From the NCBI RefSeq assembly GCF_012939955.1, contig NZ_SPMY01000040.1, positions 19 through 64,018 of the forward strand: a stretch of 64,000 bases of DNA, given 5' to 3'. The notes under the pieces are model-generated. The model worked only from the letters and a program-made list of their open reading frames with translations. It did not search any database and was not told the origin of the DNA. Shown here piece by piece: positions 7,941 through 16,320 of this stretch (positions are counted from its first letter, which is position 1; every line of letters begins with the position of its first letter). This DNA is from Candidatus Accumulibacter phosphatis (GTDB lineage Bacteria; Pseudomonadota; Gammaproteobacteria; Burkholderiales; Rhodocyclaceae). Made by a program: the position numbers and the translations under genes.

Positions 7941-9449
7941 ATGAAAGCAAACACTATCGTTCTCGCACTTACCGCCGCGCTCACGATTGCGAGTACCAAT
8001 GCACAGGCAGACAGTTCCAGGGAAGCCATGAAAACGAAGGCGGCATCGATACCGGACAAAGTCCAGACAGTAGCCGGTGAGCTGACATTCTTCGACGGCG
8101 TACCGACAGGCAAGACCAACGATCTGGTCTATGACTATCTGGACCGCTCGCGTGCACTCGGGGTCTATCTCGACAATGTCGGCGCCGTATCGATCTACAG
8201 CGTACTCTTGGGGATGGCGCAGCAAGGCGCAGACGCACCCAACAAGATCGCGATTTGGGAACAGCTGATGGATTCCCGGACGCCGGTCATTACGTCCAAC
8301 ACGTCAACGATGTATGCCTACGCCCCCACGGACCTGGCCAACGATGGCCCGACGGTCATCGAAATCCCGCCCGGCATGCTGGGCTTTCTCGATGATGCCT
8401 GGCAGCGCTTTGTCGGCAACATGGGTGTCACCGGGCCGGACAAGGGCAAGGGCGGCAAATACCTCGTCCTGCCTCCAGGCTACAAGGGCAAGGTGCCAGA
8501 TGGGTATTTCCTGCTGAAGCCTTCAACCAACAAGAACTTCCTCTTTCTGCGGGGTTCGATCAAGGATGGCCTGACGGCAGCGGTCGATAATTTCAAATCC
8601 GGGCTGCGGATTTATCCGCTGAAGGATGCCGCCAATCCGGCGCCGACTCAGTTCATCAACATGTCCGGCAGATCGTTCAGCACCATCTTTCCGAGCACTT
8701 TGGAATATTTCGAGATCTTGAACACCATCGTTCAGGAAGAGCCGATTGATGCAGTCGGGCCGGAGGTTCGCGGTTCCATGAGTGCCATTGGTATCGTCAA
8801 AGGCAAGCCATTCAATCCCGATGACAGGATGAAGAAGTTGCTTGCCGAGGCAGCAACGCTTGGCAATGCTGCTGGGCGCGCCATCACTTATGACCCACGC
8901 ATTGGGGGGGTGTACATCTATCCCGATACGAAGAGCAACTGGGTTACAGCCTATGCGAACAAGAACACTTCGTTCGAAGCGGACGGCACGATGAACCTCG
9001 ATGCGCGAGTGCTGTTCTACTACAACGCCGGTGGTGTGACGCCGGCCATGGCGACGACCCATGTCGGTGAGGGTTCTGATTACGCCTTGGCCTTTCTGGA
9101 CGGCGACGACAAGCCTTTCGATGGTTCGAAGGCTTACAAGCTGCACTTGCCTCCCGACGTGCCGGTCAACAACTTTTGGGCGGTCACGATGTACGACACC
9201 CAGACGCGCACACAACTACAGACCAGCCAATTGTTTCCAACGGTTGGCAGCCTGACCAAGGGGATGAAGAAGAATGCCGACGGTTCCTACGACGTCTATT
9301 TCGCGCCGGAAGCGCCTAAGGGCATGGAAGGCAACTGGCTGCAGTCGGTACCGGGCAAGAGTTGGTTCGTCATCTTGCGCATGTATGGTCCGCTTGAGCC
9401 CTGGATCAACAAGACCTGGAGACCAGGCAACATCGAATTGGCCAATTAA
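7941..9449 (+). CDS. Secreted DUF1254/DUF1214 domain protein
   Basis: A 502-residue exported protein. A Sec signal peptide (MKANTIVLALTAALTIASTNAQA) covers about residues 1-23, followed by a DUF1254 domain (about 70-215) and a C-terminal DUF1214 domain (about 370-490). The latter holds NNFWAVTMYDTQTR, NADGSYDVYFAPEAP, GNWLQSVPGKSWFVILRMYGP and WINKTWRPGNIE. The biochemical role of the family is unknown to me. ATG 7941 is chosen because it begins a good signal peptide; the open frame runs further upstream to 7764 without one. The gene stands alone between repeat-rich decayed regions and is the only clearly intact gene there. Confidence 0.85.
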   Translation: MKANTIVLALTAALTIASTNAQADSSREAMKTKAASIPDKVQTVAGELTFFDGVPTGKTNDLVYDYLDRSRALGVYLDNVGAVSIYSVLLGMAQQGADAPNKIAIWEQLMDSRTPVITSNTSTMYAYAPTDLANDGPTVIEIPPGMLGFLDDAWQRFVGNMGVTGPDKGKGGKYLVLPPGYKGKVPDGYFLLKPSTNKNFLFLRGSIKDGLTAAVDNFKSGLRIYPLKDAANPAPTQFINMSGRSFSTIFPSTLEYFEILNTIVQEEPIDAVGPEVRGSMSAIGIVKGKPFNPDDRMKKLLAEAATLGNAAGRAITYDPRIGGVYIYPDTKSNWVTAYANKNTSFEADGTMNLDARVLFYYNAGGVTPAMATTHVGEGSDYALAFLDGDDKPFDGSKAYKLHLPPDVPVNNFWAVTMYDTQTRTQLQTSQLFPTVGSLTKGMKKNADGSYDVYFAPEAPKGMEGNWLQSVPGKSWFVILRMYGPLEPWINKTWRPGNIELAN

Positions 9450-10349
9450 ACCGTTCGCGTGTTCTGTCCTGCCGATTCGCTCCTTGAAAAGCTTCGTCGA
9501 CCTTGTTTACGTAGAGCGGGACACAACGCCAGCCATCGAGGCCACTTAATGACCGCCTTTGGCATGTCGGTCTTTTTTGCGAGCGGCCGCTCTGACGCCG
9601 CTCGGCCGGCTGCAAAGGGTCGAAAGGGTGAGTAGCGCTCTTCGCCAAGCGGTCGCCCGTAGTCGTCGGCGCAGACTGACTCTTCCCGCGACCCCGGTCG
9701 AACGTTGGCAATGCGCAGTACAGACGACGCTCAAGGTACATGCTCCCATATCCCGCAGTGGCCGACGCGGAGTCTTGGCGCGGACCACGCACCTGTCTCC
9801 TTTAAGCCGTGGCGCGGGCTTTCACGTCATCCTTGAGGTCGCAGCCTTTCGACCCGTTCTCGCCGACCAACGGCAACAATCGGCTGTACAGACTCGGCTG
9901 CCGCGCTTTTCCTCTGGGCCGTCGCCGGGTTGTCGTGGCGTTGCCGTGGCCAGAGGCGTTCGCCTGAGTGATGGGTAGGCCACGACTACGGGTCGTTGGC
10001 AACGGCCGCTCAGCCTGCACGATGTCGGCTGGCGGCATGCGCCGCGACGACGACTCGCGTTTGGGCAGGCGACGCTCGACATCGCCCGATGAATCGGGTG
10101 CCTACGAGCGCTTTGGCGTGTCTTCTGAATCGCGCGCGGGGGTGCCGTGGCCGCCGTTCTTCCCGGCACGATGATCCCTCCGACTACCGTCGTCATGCCG
10201 GTGGGAAACGCTGTGGCTTGACGATGCGCTGACCATTCATGGCAACTCTGCTGTTACAGAGCCGTTGAAAGTTCACGCGAGCTTCGTCGGCGCCAGCCGC
10301 ATGACATCGTTCGCCGCATGACATCTTTCCTTCGCCGCCGCCATCTCTC
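9450..10349. other. 900-bp region without a recognisable gene
   Basis: Several frames are open on both strands but all are short, overlap each other and are Arg/Pro/Ser-rich with no family resemblance. No tRNA cloverleaf, terminator or transposase remnant is visible. It is best read as decayed intergenic DNA leading into the ChaA fragment. Confidence 0.45.
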
Positions 10350-10748
10350 GTGAGCGAGCTATTTGTCGAGGGACGGGGGGGGCACCGCCCGGCACGGTCG
10401 CTGCCGCGCTCGCTGCCGCTGGGGGCCTTCCTGGTGGCGATCCTGGTGCTGTCACCGGAAGGCATGGCGGCGGTCAAGTCGGCGTTGGACAACCAGCTGC
10501 AGCGCACGATGAATATTGCCCTGGGTTCGGCGCTGTCCACCATCGGCCTGACCATTCCCGCGATCCTCGCCATCAGCCTGTTCACTGGCAAGACGGTGGA
10601 ACTGGGGCTGGAAAATGCCGAGGCCTGCCTGTTGCTGATCACCTTGCCGGTGTCGGTGGTCAACATTCAGAGCGGGCGTACCAACATGCTGCAAGGGGTC
10701 GTTCACCTGGTCCTCTTCCTCACCTATGTCGTGCTGATTTTCGACTGA
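10350..10748 (+). pseudogene. chaA: ChaA-type calcium/proton antiporter, C-terminal fragment
   Basis: From about position 10416 the frame encodes only the last ~110 residues of a ChaA-like cation/proton antiporter: GAFLVAILVLSPEGMAAV, then NQLQRTMNIALGSALSTIGL, SGRTNMLQG and a final membrane helix. The family is about 360 residues, so roughly two thirds is missing. The sequence before 10416 is Arg/Pro-rich and contains a G8 run, with no antiporter helices on any frame. A truncated pseudogene is the best reading. A dispersed hairpin element begins directly after its stop. Confidence 0.75.
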
Positions 10749-10835
10749 CGGTCATGAACGTCATGAGTGCGCCCCTCTTTTCCGACCCTTCTCCCGCAAG
10801 CGGAGCAGGGAGACTCGTGAGTCGCTGATGCGCTT
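10747..10835. repeat. Dispersed hairpin repeat (copy between chaA and RES remnants)
   Basis: This copy shares the palindromic core CCCTTCTCCCGC...GGGAG with others at about 6791-6864, 22014-22135 and 46050-46150, together with flanking GGTCATGA / TCATG and GTGAGTCGC. It separates the ChaA fragment from the truncated RES toxin reading frame. Confidence 0.65.
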
Positions 10836-10841
10836 TTTGGG

Positions 10842-10936
10842 CATGCCTTTGCGATTCCAGCGCCCGCCAAAACGTTCGGCGGCCTCTCGGGAAAGGGCCA
10901 ATGCCGCGAAGCGGGCGTGGTCAGTAGCCGCCACAC
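10842..10936 (-). pseudogene. RES-domain toxin, N-terminal remnant
   Basis: Downstream of the Xre/ParS antitoxin on the same strand, a possible GTG start at 10936 (9 bp after the antitoxin stop) begins VWRLLT. After one frame change it continues HARFAALALSREAAERFGGRWNRKGMP, the N-terminal signature of RES toxins (an R-rich start followed by YGGRWN-like). The homology stops at the dispersed repeat, so the remaining two thirds of a ~150-residue toxin is missing. A frame change plus truncation means no active toxin is made. Known RES toxins of RES/Xre pairs degrade NAD+. Confidence 0.6.
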
Positions 10937-10944
10937 CGTGAGGA

Positions 10945-11379
10945 TCAGGCGAAGATGCCGTGCTCGATTCGGCCCGGGGTGTCGAGGACGCTTTCCGTGC
11001 CAATGTCGGTGTCGAGTAGAGAAAGTGGCGTGGCGCCTGAGCATGCGGCATTAGGCGACTTCAGCCAGTCCAGAGCACGCTCGATGGCGCCAAACACCTC
11101 GTCCGCACGCTTGACCACCCGGGCGAGCTGCAGCAGCTTGGCGGATTCCTCGCTGTTCAGTGTTCCCTCCTTCTTGCGCCGCGTCAGGGTGCGGTCCGGG
11201 ATAGCCAGTGCCGTCGCCAGCTCGGATTGAGAGATCGCCAGGGTCGTCGCCAGGGAATCTACGGCAGCCGAGGGAATTCCCTGCCGGATGAGTGACACCC
11301 ATTGCAGGGGGGGACGTGGTTTGGCAGGCAAAGCTTCCTTGTCGCCGAGCAGATCTTCGAGCGAAAGAGCGAGGGTCAT
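10945..11379 (-). CDS. Type II antitoxin, Xre/MbcA/ParS family
   Basis: A 144-residue protein with a central Xre-like HTH region (about 45-90, ISQSELATALAIPDRTLTRRKKEGTLN) and a C-terminal antitoxin ParS/MbcA (DUF2384) domain (about 95-144, RADEVFGAIERALDWLKSP ... DTDIGTESVLDTPGRIEHGIFA). Members pair with a RES toxin encoded directly downstream; here only a broken RES start follows. The antitoxin ORF is complete, with ATG at 11379. Without its toxin it is an orphan that could still bind its own promoter or neutralise related toxins elsewhere. It lies between fragments of other genes. Confidence 0.8.
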   Translation of the reverse strand: MTLALSLEDLLGDKEALPAKPRPPLQWVSLIRQGIPSAAVDSLATTLAISQSELATALAIPDRTLTRRKKEGTLNSEESAKLLQLARVVKRADEVFGAIERALDWLKSPNAACSGATPLSLLDTDIGTESVLDTPGRIEHGIFA

Positions 11380-11419
11380 GTCGTCACTCCGAGTGCTGCC
11401 ATATGGCGGTAAGTATATT

Positions 11420-11620
11420 CAATTCTGGCGCTTTCCCGCTGGCGACCAGCTGCTGGCCGAGCTCGGCTTGACCAGCGCGCGCTGGCAGGTGCTCGGCGCC
11501 GTCGCCTTGTCAGGGGCGCCACAACCGGTAGCCAGCATAGCGCGCAACATGGGCCTGACGCGTCAGGCGGTACAGCGGGTGGTCGCTAGACGCAAAGGCA
11601 AGCAAGGCTTGAATGTGCTC
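11420..11620 (+). pseudogene. MarR-family regulator fragment
   Basis: One frame encodes AGDQLLAELGLTSARWQVLG, then GAPQPVASIARNMGLTRQAVQRVV, which is the wHTH core (helices 2-4) of a MarR-type transcriptional regulator. The N-terminal dimerisation helix is missing. After the recognition helix the frame runs into unrelated sequence (RRKGKQGLNVLP) and stops, so the wing and C-terminal helices are absent. It is a remnant without a start codon of its own. Confidence 0.6.
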
Positions 11621-11665
11621 CCGATGCCACCATCTAGCAGCCATTGATCCTGGAGCGCTGCCGCC

Positions 11666-12100
11666 ATGAACGCATCGAAAATAGTTGTCTGCCCGCATTG
11701 CCACCGGCCGAACCGGCTGCCTGAAGCGCGCCTCGGCGAGCAGGGCCGCTGTGGTCACTGTCAGTCACCACTTTTTGACGGTACGCCGACGACGCTCACC
11801 GCGGCCAGTTTCGACCGCCATATTGAACGCTCTGAATTGCCGATCCTGGTCGACTTCTGGGCCCCCTGGTGCGCTCCGTGCCGAGCCATGGCGCCAGCGT
11901 TCGCGGCGGCTGCGCAGCAACTGGAACCTGCCGCTCGCCTGGCCAAGGTCAACACCGAGGAAGAGCAGGCGCTTGCTGCTCGCTTCGCCATCCGCTCGAT
12001 TCCAACGCTGGTGGTGTTCAGGAAGGGCAGGGAGGTCGCTCGTCAGGCCGGGGCGATGGATGCAGCGAGCATTGTTCGCTGGCTGCGCTCGCTGCGCTGA
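11666..12100 (+). CDS. trxC: Thioredoxin 2 (zinc-containing)
   Basis: A 144-residue cytoplasmic thioredoxin. The N-terminal zinc ribbon has CPHC (residues 9-12) and CGHC (29-32). The thioredoxin fold follows, with active site WCAPC near residue 69, the cis-Pro segment IRSIPTLVVF and a C-terminal helix. Thioredoxin 2 reduces disulfides and in E. coli belongs to the oxidative-stress response. ATG 11666 fits the family length. It stands alone, downstream of the MarR remnant and convergent with the EAL-protein operon. Confidence 0.92.
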   Translation: MNASKIVVCPHCHRPNRLPEARLGEQGRCGHCQSPLFDGTPTTLTAASFDRHIERSELPILVDFWAPWCAPCRAMAPAFAAAAQQLEPAARLAKVNTEEEQALAARFAIRSIPTLVVFRKGREVARQAGAMDAASIVRWLRSLR

Positions 12101-12284
12101 GGCGGCTGTCAGCGGCTGTCAGCGGCTATCCGCCGCTATTCGCCGCCATACGCTGGCGCTGCCTGATGTCGGGCCAGTAGTCGTGCAGGGTCGATCTGGT
12201 GATGGCGAAGCCGGGACGGGAAGGCTGCCGGGCTGCGTCGGTCGCTGTCTTGCGGAGCGCTGCCCGCACGCCTCCGCCGGTCAA

Positions 12285-15200
12285 TCAATCTTCGCTGCGG
12301 GTGCTGCGCGGTTTGACGAGCGCTTCGTAGTAGGCGAAGGCCTCGCGGATGTGCTCGCGCAATTGATTATCCTCCCAGGGCTTGGTCAGGAACTTGTAGA
12401 TCGCTCCCTGATTGACGGCATCGATCACCGAGTCAAGCTGGGTGTAGCCGGAAATGACCAGGCGCACGGTGTCCGGATGGAGAAGTTTTACCCGGGCCAG
12501 GAACTCCGTGCCACTCATCTGCGGCATGCGCTGGTCGGAGAGGATCACCTGCACAGCGTTGCTGGCCAATAACACCAGGCCATCTTCTGCGCGCTCTGCA
12601 GTCAGGACGCGGTAGCCTTGTCCGCGCAGCACCCTGCGCATCGCCGACAGGATGTTCGCTTCGTCGTCCACCACCAGCAAAGTACGCTGGTCAGTTGGCG
12701 CATTGGCGATCGCCAGCGATCGACCCTCAGTGATCAGACGAGCGAAATCGTCCGCGGCAACGGGTTTGCTGAACAGATAGCCCTGCATCTGGTCGCAACG
12801 GTGCTGTCGCAGATAACCCAGTTGCGCGTCGGTTTCGACGCCTTCGGCAACCACCTTCAATTGCATGCGATGCGCCAGAGCGATCACCGAGGTGGCGATA
12901 TTGGCCGCCTTGGGGTCGGTGACGATGTCGTTGACGAAAGCGCGATCGATCTTGAGTTCGTGGACCGGGAAGCGAGTGAGGTAGCTGAGACTGGAATAGC
13001 CGGTACCGAAATCATCCAGCGACAAGCCCACTCCCAGCGCTCTGAGGCTGTGCAGTCGCTCGATGGCCTGCTCCGGTGCCGCCATCAGCATGCTCTCGGT
13101 CAGTTCGAGCGCGAGCATTTGCGGATCGACGCCGTGGCGGCGCAAGGCTGCGGTGAGTGTCGATTCCAGGTCGCCGCTGGCGAACTGTCGGGCCGAGACG
13201 TTGACCGCCACTTTCACGGCCGGCAAGCCGGCGTCGGCCCAGGCGCGGATCTGACGACAGGTCTCGTCGATCACCCAGGCGCCGATCGGGACGATCAGGC
13301 CGCTGCGCTCGGCCAAGGGAATGAAGCTGGCCGGCGGCACCAGGCCAACGCCGGGTCGCTGCCAGCGCAGCAGCGCTTCGGCGCCAACGACCAGCCCCGT
13401 CGCCAGGTCCACCTTCGGCTGGTAGTGAAGGCGCAATTCGTCCTGGCTCAACACGCGTCGCAGCGCATTTTCCATTTCCAGGCGTTCGAGCGCACCCTGC
13501 CCAAGCTCACCGGTGTACAGGGCGCATTGATTGCCGCCGCGATCCTTGGCGCGCTGCGTCGCTGCGCTTGCGCTGCGCAGCATGTCGTTGGCCGTCGCCC
13601 CGTCCTGCGGAAACACACTGATGCCGATGCTGGCACGCACATAGGCTTCGTGCCCGTCGCTCAGCGCGAAGGACGCGGTGAGCGTGGCGAGCAGGTCGCG
13701 GGCGGTGTTTTCTGCATTTTCGGCAGCCTTTGTGCCTTCCAGGACCGCAGCGAACTCGTCGGCTGCCAAGCGTCCAAAGCTGTCCTCATCGCGCAGGCGC
13801 CCCTTCAGGCGAGCGGAAACAGCCAGCAACAATTCATCGCCGAGGGTGTGGCCCAGGCTTTCGTTGACTCGCTTGAACTGATCCAGGTTGATGAGCAACA
13901 CGGCCACCATGCTGTTCTCTCTCTCGGCGTGGTTAAGCCCGTGCTGCAACAGCGAGCGCAACAGCAGGCGATTCGGCAGGGCGGTCAAGGGATCGAAATG
14001 GGCCAGGCGCTCGATCATTTCTTCACTGCGCTTGAGCTGGGTGAGGTCGGTGAAAACGGCTACGTAGTGGGACGGGCAGCCCGCTTCATCCTTGACGACG
14101 TTCAGCGTCGCCCACTGCGGATAGATTTCGCCGCTCGCGCGGCGGTTCCACATTTCTCCCTGCCAATGTCCGCTCTGCAGCAGGCCGGTCCACAGTGCCT
14201 GGTAGAAGGCGCGATCATGTCGTCCCGATTGCAGCAGACGCGGGTTCCGGCCGATCACCTCCGGTGCAGCGTAGCCGGTGATCGCGCAGAACGCCGCGTT
14301 GACGCTGATGATGGCGCCCGTCAGGTCGGTGATGATGACGCCGTCGCGGGTGCTTTCCAGGGCGGCGGCATGCAGCCGTTGGCGTTCGGTAAACTCGCGC
14401 TCGACGGTCAGGTCGCTCCAGCTGCCCATCACTTCAATCGCTTGGCCGCGGCTATCCTTGATCACCCGCAGGTCGTCGCGCAGCCAGCGGACCGCGCCCT
14501 TGGCATCGTGGAAACGGTACTCGTGCGTCAGCGAGCCGCGGCGCAGCAGATCGGTCTGTACCGCGAGCACGCGCGCACGGTCGTCGGCATGCAGGTGCGC
14601 GAGCCACCAGTCCGGCGCCAGGCAGTCGGCGGGCGTATAGCCCATGACGCGGTTGATATTGTCGCTGACCCACGTTGGCGACAGTTCTTCGCCGTCCACC
14701 CGCAGTGCGTAGAGGATCGTCGGACTGGCCGCCAGCAGATACGTGAAACGGGTCGTGCTCTGGCGCAGGCGCGACTGTTCACGCCGCAGTTGGACCAGCG
14801 TGTGCGCGTTCTCCAGGATCGTCGGCAGTCTCTCGATGTAGCCGCCCTTCTTGACGACGTAATCTTCGAGGCCAAGGCGCAAGGCGGCGGCGACGACGTC
14901 TTCATCTCCGTGGCCGGTCACCAGCACGATCGGCAGGTCGAGCCCGCGCTGATTGCGGAGCGTCTTGGCCACTTCCAGCGCGTTCAGGACCGGCAGCCGG
15001 TAATCGAGCATCAACAGGTCATAGTCCGGGGCTTCGCCGCCGTGCTGCGGCAGGCGCTTGAGCACCTCCTCGCCGTCGGGCACGACATCGATCCGGAACT
15101 GCGGCGCGTGCTCGGCGAAATGGCGCAGCGTGAGATCGATGTCGAAGCGGCTGCGTTCGGCGTAGAGCACGCGAAGAGGCCGTTGCTTGCGTGCCCAGAC

Positions 15201-15593
15201 GCTACGGAAACGTTCGAGGGCGCCCGACAAGACGCGCGCCAGGCGATCGGCGTAGTCGCCATGCTTGCCCAGGTAGTCGTCCGCTCCGGCCTTCAGCGCG
15301 GCCAGGGCAGAAGCCTCATCGCCGAAGCTGGTGAGGACGACGAAGGCATACGGCAAGCCTTGTGTACGCACATGCGCCAGCAGGTCGAGGCCACTCCCGT
15401 CCGGCAGTTGGAGGTCGGCGAGAATCACGTCGATGCTCGGCGCAGCAGCCCGCAGGCGCTCAATGGCGGCGCCGACGGTGGCCACGATCTCAAGCACCGT
15501 GTCGGGCGCGCTGCGGGCAAGTGCGCGGCGACCCAGATCGGCGTCGACCGCGCTATCCTCCAGATACAGTACACGGCCAGGCGCTGTATTCAT
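12285..15593 (-). CDS. REC-REC-PAS-PAS-GGDEF-EAL-REC signalling protein
   Basis: A 1102-residue cytoplasmic protein, probably a c-di-GMP phosphodiesterase. Domains in order: receiver 1 (about 5-125, ILADLQLPDGSG, with the Asp retained), receiver 2 (about 133-260, LMLDYRLPVLNALE), two PAS/PAC domains (about 290-400 and 410-530), GGDEF (about 540-700), EAL (about 705-950, GAEALLRW) and receiver 3 (about 975-1090, VILSDQRMPQMSGTEF). The diguanylate cyclase motif reads LAADEF instead of GGDEF, so cyclase activity is probably lost; the EAL domain keeps AEALLRW, ELTESMLM, DDFGTGYSS and KIDRAFV. ATG 15593 is chosen because GGAG lies about 8 bp ahead; in-frame ATG 15605 is the alternative. It follows the CheY-like gene by about 20 bp and the PAS kinase further upstream, which suggests one phosphorelay controls c-di-GMP turnover. 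Confidence 0.88.
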   Translation of the reverse strand: MNTAPGRVLYLEDSAVDADLGRRALARSAPDTVLEIVATVGAAIERLRAAAPSIDVILADLQLPDGSGLDLLAHVRTQGLPYAFVVLTSFGDEASALAALKAGADDYLGKHGDYADRLARVLSGALERFRSVWARKQRPLRVLYAERSRFDIDLTLRHFAEHAPQFRIDVVPDGEEVLKRLPQHGGEAPDYDLLMLDYRLPVLNALEVAKTLRNQRGLDLPIVLVTGHGDEDVVAAALRLGLEDYVVKKGGYIERLPTILENAHTLVQLRREQSRLRQSTTRFTYLLAASPTILYALRVDGEELSPTWVSDNINRVMGYTPADCLAPDWWLAHLHADDRARVLAVQTDLLRRGSLTHEYRFHDAKGAVRWLRDDLRVIKDSRGQAIEVMGSWSDLTVEREFTERQRLHAAALESTRDGVIITDLTGAIISVNAAFCAITGYAAPEVIGRNPRLLQSGRHDRAFYQALWTGLLQSGHWQGEMWNRRASGEIYPQWATLNVVKDEAGCPSHYVAVFTDLTQLKRSEEMIERLAHFDPLTALPNRLLLRSLLQHGLNHAERENSMVAVLLINLDQFKRVNESLGHTLGDELLLAVSARLKGRLRDEDSFGRLAADEFAAVLEGTKAAENAENTARDLLATLTASFALSDGHEAYVRASIGISVFPQDGATANDMLRSASAATQRAKDRGGNQCALYTGELGQGALERLEMENALRRVLSQDELRLHYQPKVDLATGLVVGAEALLRWQRPGVGLVPPASFIPLAERSGLIVPIGAWVIDETCRQIRAWADAGLPAVKVAVNVSARQFASGDLESTLTAALRRHGVDPQMLALELTESMLMAAPEQAIERLHSLRALGVGLSLDDFGTGYSSLSYLTRFPVHELKIDRAFVNDIVTDPKAANIATSVIALAHRMQLKVVAEGVETDAQLGYLRQHRCDQMQGYLFSKPVAADDFARLITEGRSLAIANAPTDQRTLLVVDDEANILSAMRRVLRGQGYRVLTAERAEDGLVLLASNAVQVILSDQRMPQMSGTEFLARVKLLHPDTVRLVISGYTQLDSVIDAVNQGAIYKFLTKPWEDNQLREHIREAFAYYEALVKPRSTRSED

Positions 15594-15613
15594 TGATGGC
15601 TCCATTGCCCGCT

Positions 15614-16045
15614 TCAGCGCGGCGCCGTGTTCAACATGCACCAGTACATCTCGACCTGCGCCGCGACATCGATGAATTTGCCGAAGTCGACCGGTTTGAC
15701 GATGTACGAATTGGCCCCCAGGCTGTAAGCCGCCGCGATGTCCATTTCTTCTTCCGAAGTGGTCAGAACGACCACCGGGGTTTTCCGGCTGACCGCATGC
15801 GACTTCAATCGAGCCAGCACCTCCAGGCCGTCGATTCGCGGCAGCTTGAGGTCAAGCAGAATCAACAGCGGCAGCGTTTCTCCGGCCTCCCAGCGGGGAA
15901 TCCAGGCGACCGCCTCCTCGCCATCGCGCGCTACGTGCACCGGATTGGCCAGGCGCCGCTTGGCAAAGGCGCGCAGCGTCAAATCGACGTCGGCCGGATT
16001 ATCCTCGACGAGGAGGATCGGTCGGTTGAAGTCCACAGCATTCAT
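15614..16045 (-). CDS. Single-domain CheY-like response regulator
   Basis: A 143-residue stand-alone receiver. The acidic pocket is in ILLVEDNPADVDL (near residue 14), the phospho-acceptor in LLILLDLKLPRIDGLE (about residue 63), the conserved Thr in VVVLTTSEEE and the Lys in SYIVKPVDF. There is no output domain. Such Rcp1-like regulators commonly take phosphate from PAS or GAF sensor kinases encoded next door. ATG 16045 is preceded by GGAGG at good spacing. It lies between the kinase and the REC/EAL protein on the same strand, consistent with a phosphate carrier between them. Confidence 0.9.
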   Translation of the reverse strand: MNAVDFNRPILLVEDNPADVDLTLRAFAKRRLANPVHVARDGEEAVAWIPRWEAGETLPLLILLDLKLPRIDGLEVLARLKSHAVSRKTPVVVLTTSEEEMDIAAAYSLGANSYIVKPVDFGKFIDVAAQVEMYWCMLNTAPR

Positions 16046-16320
16046 ACGGAAACCTCCAGATGCAACGTCGTCGCCAAGGTCGGCGTGCGCTTTGCCCAGC
16101 CTCTGATTCTTGTGTCTTACGTCGCCTCGCGGAACATGGCCAGTCCGACGCCGGGGCAAACCTGCCGCTCGTTTCGGTCAGGCCCGCTTCCACCCGTTTC
16201 CACCTGCTTCCACCCCTTCACCACTTTACGATAAAGGATTGACGAAGGGAACCGGCATTTTGTCCGGCTCTACCCTTTCCGGGCCAGACCACGGCAAGCC
16301 GGCGATGGCGGCCGCTGGCA

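Noticed and set aside
9546-10340. Several ORFs on both strands after the DUF1254 gene
   Set aside because: Short, overlapping, Arg/Pro-rich and without any family resemblance; best explained as chance frames in GC-rich DNA.
12618-15596. 992-residue ORF on the plus strand
   Set aside because: It is the shadow frame of the REC/PAS/GGDEF/EAL gene, has no domain of its own, and follows high-GC codon bias of the opposite strand.
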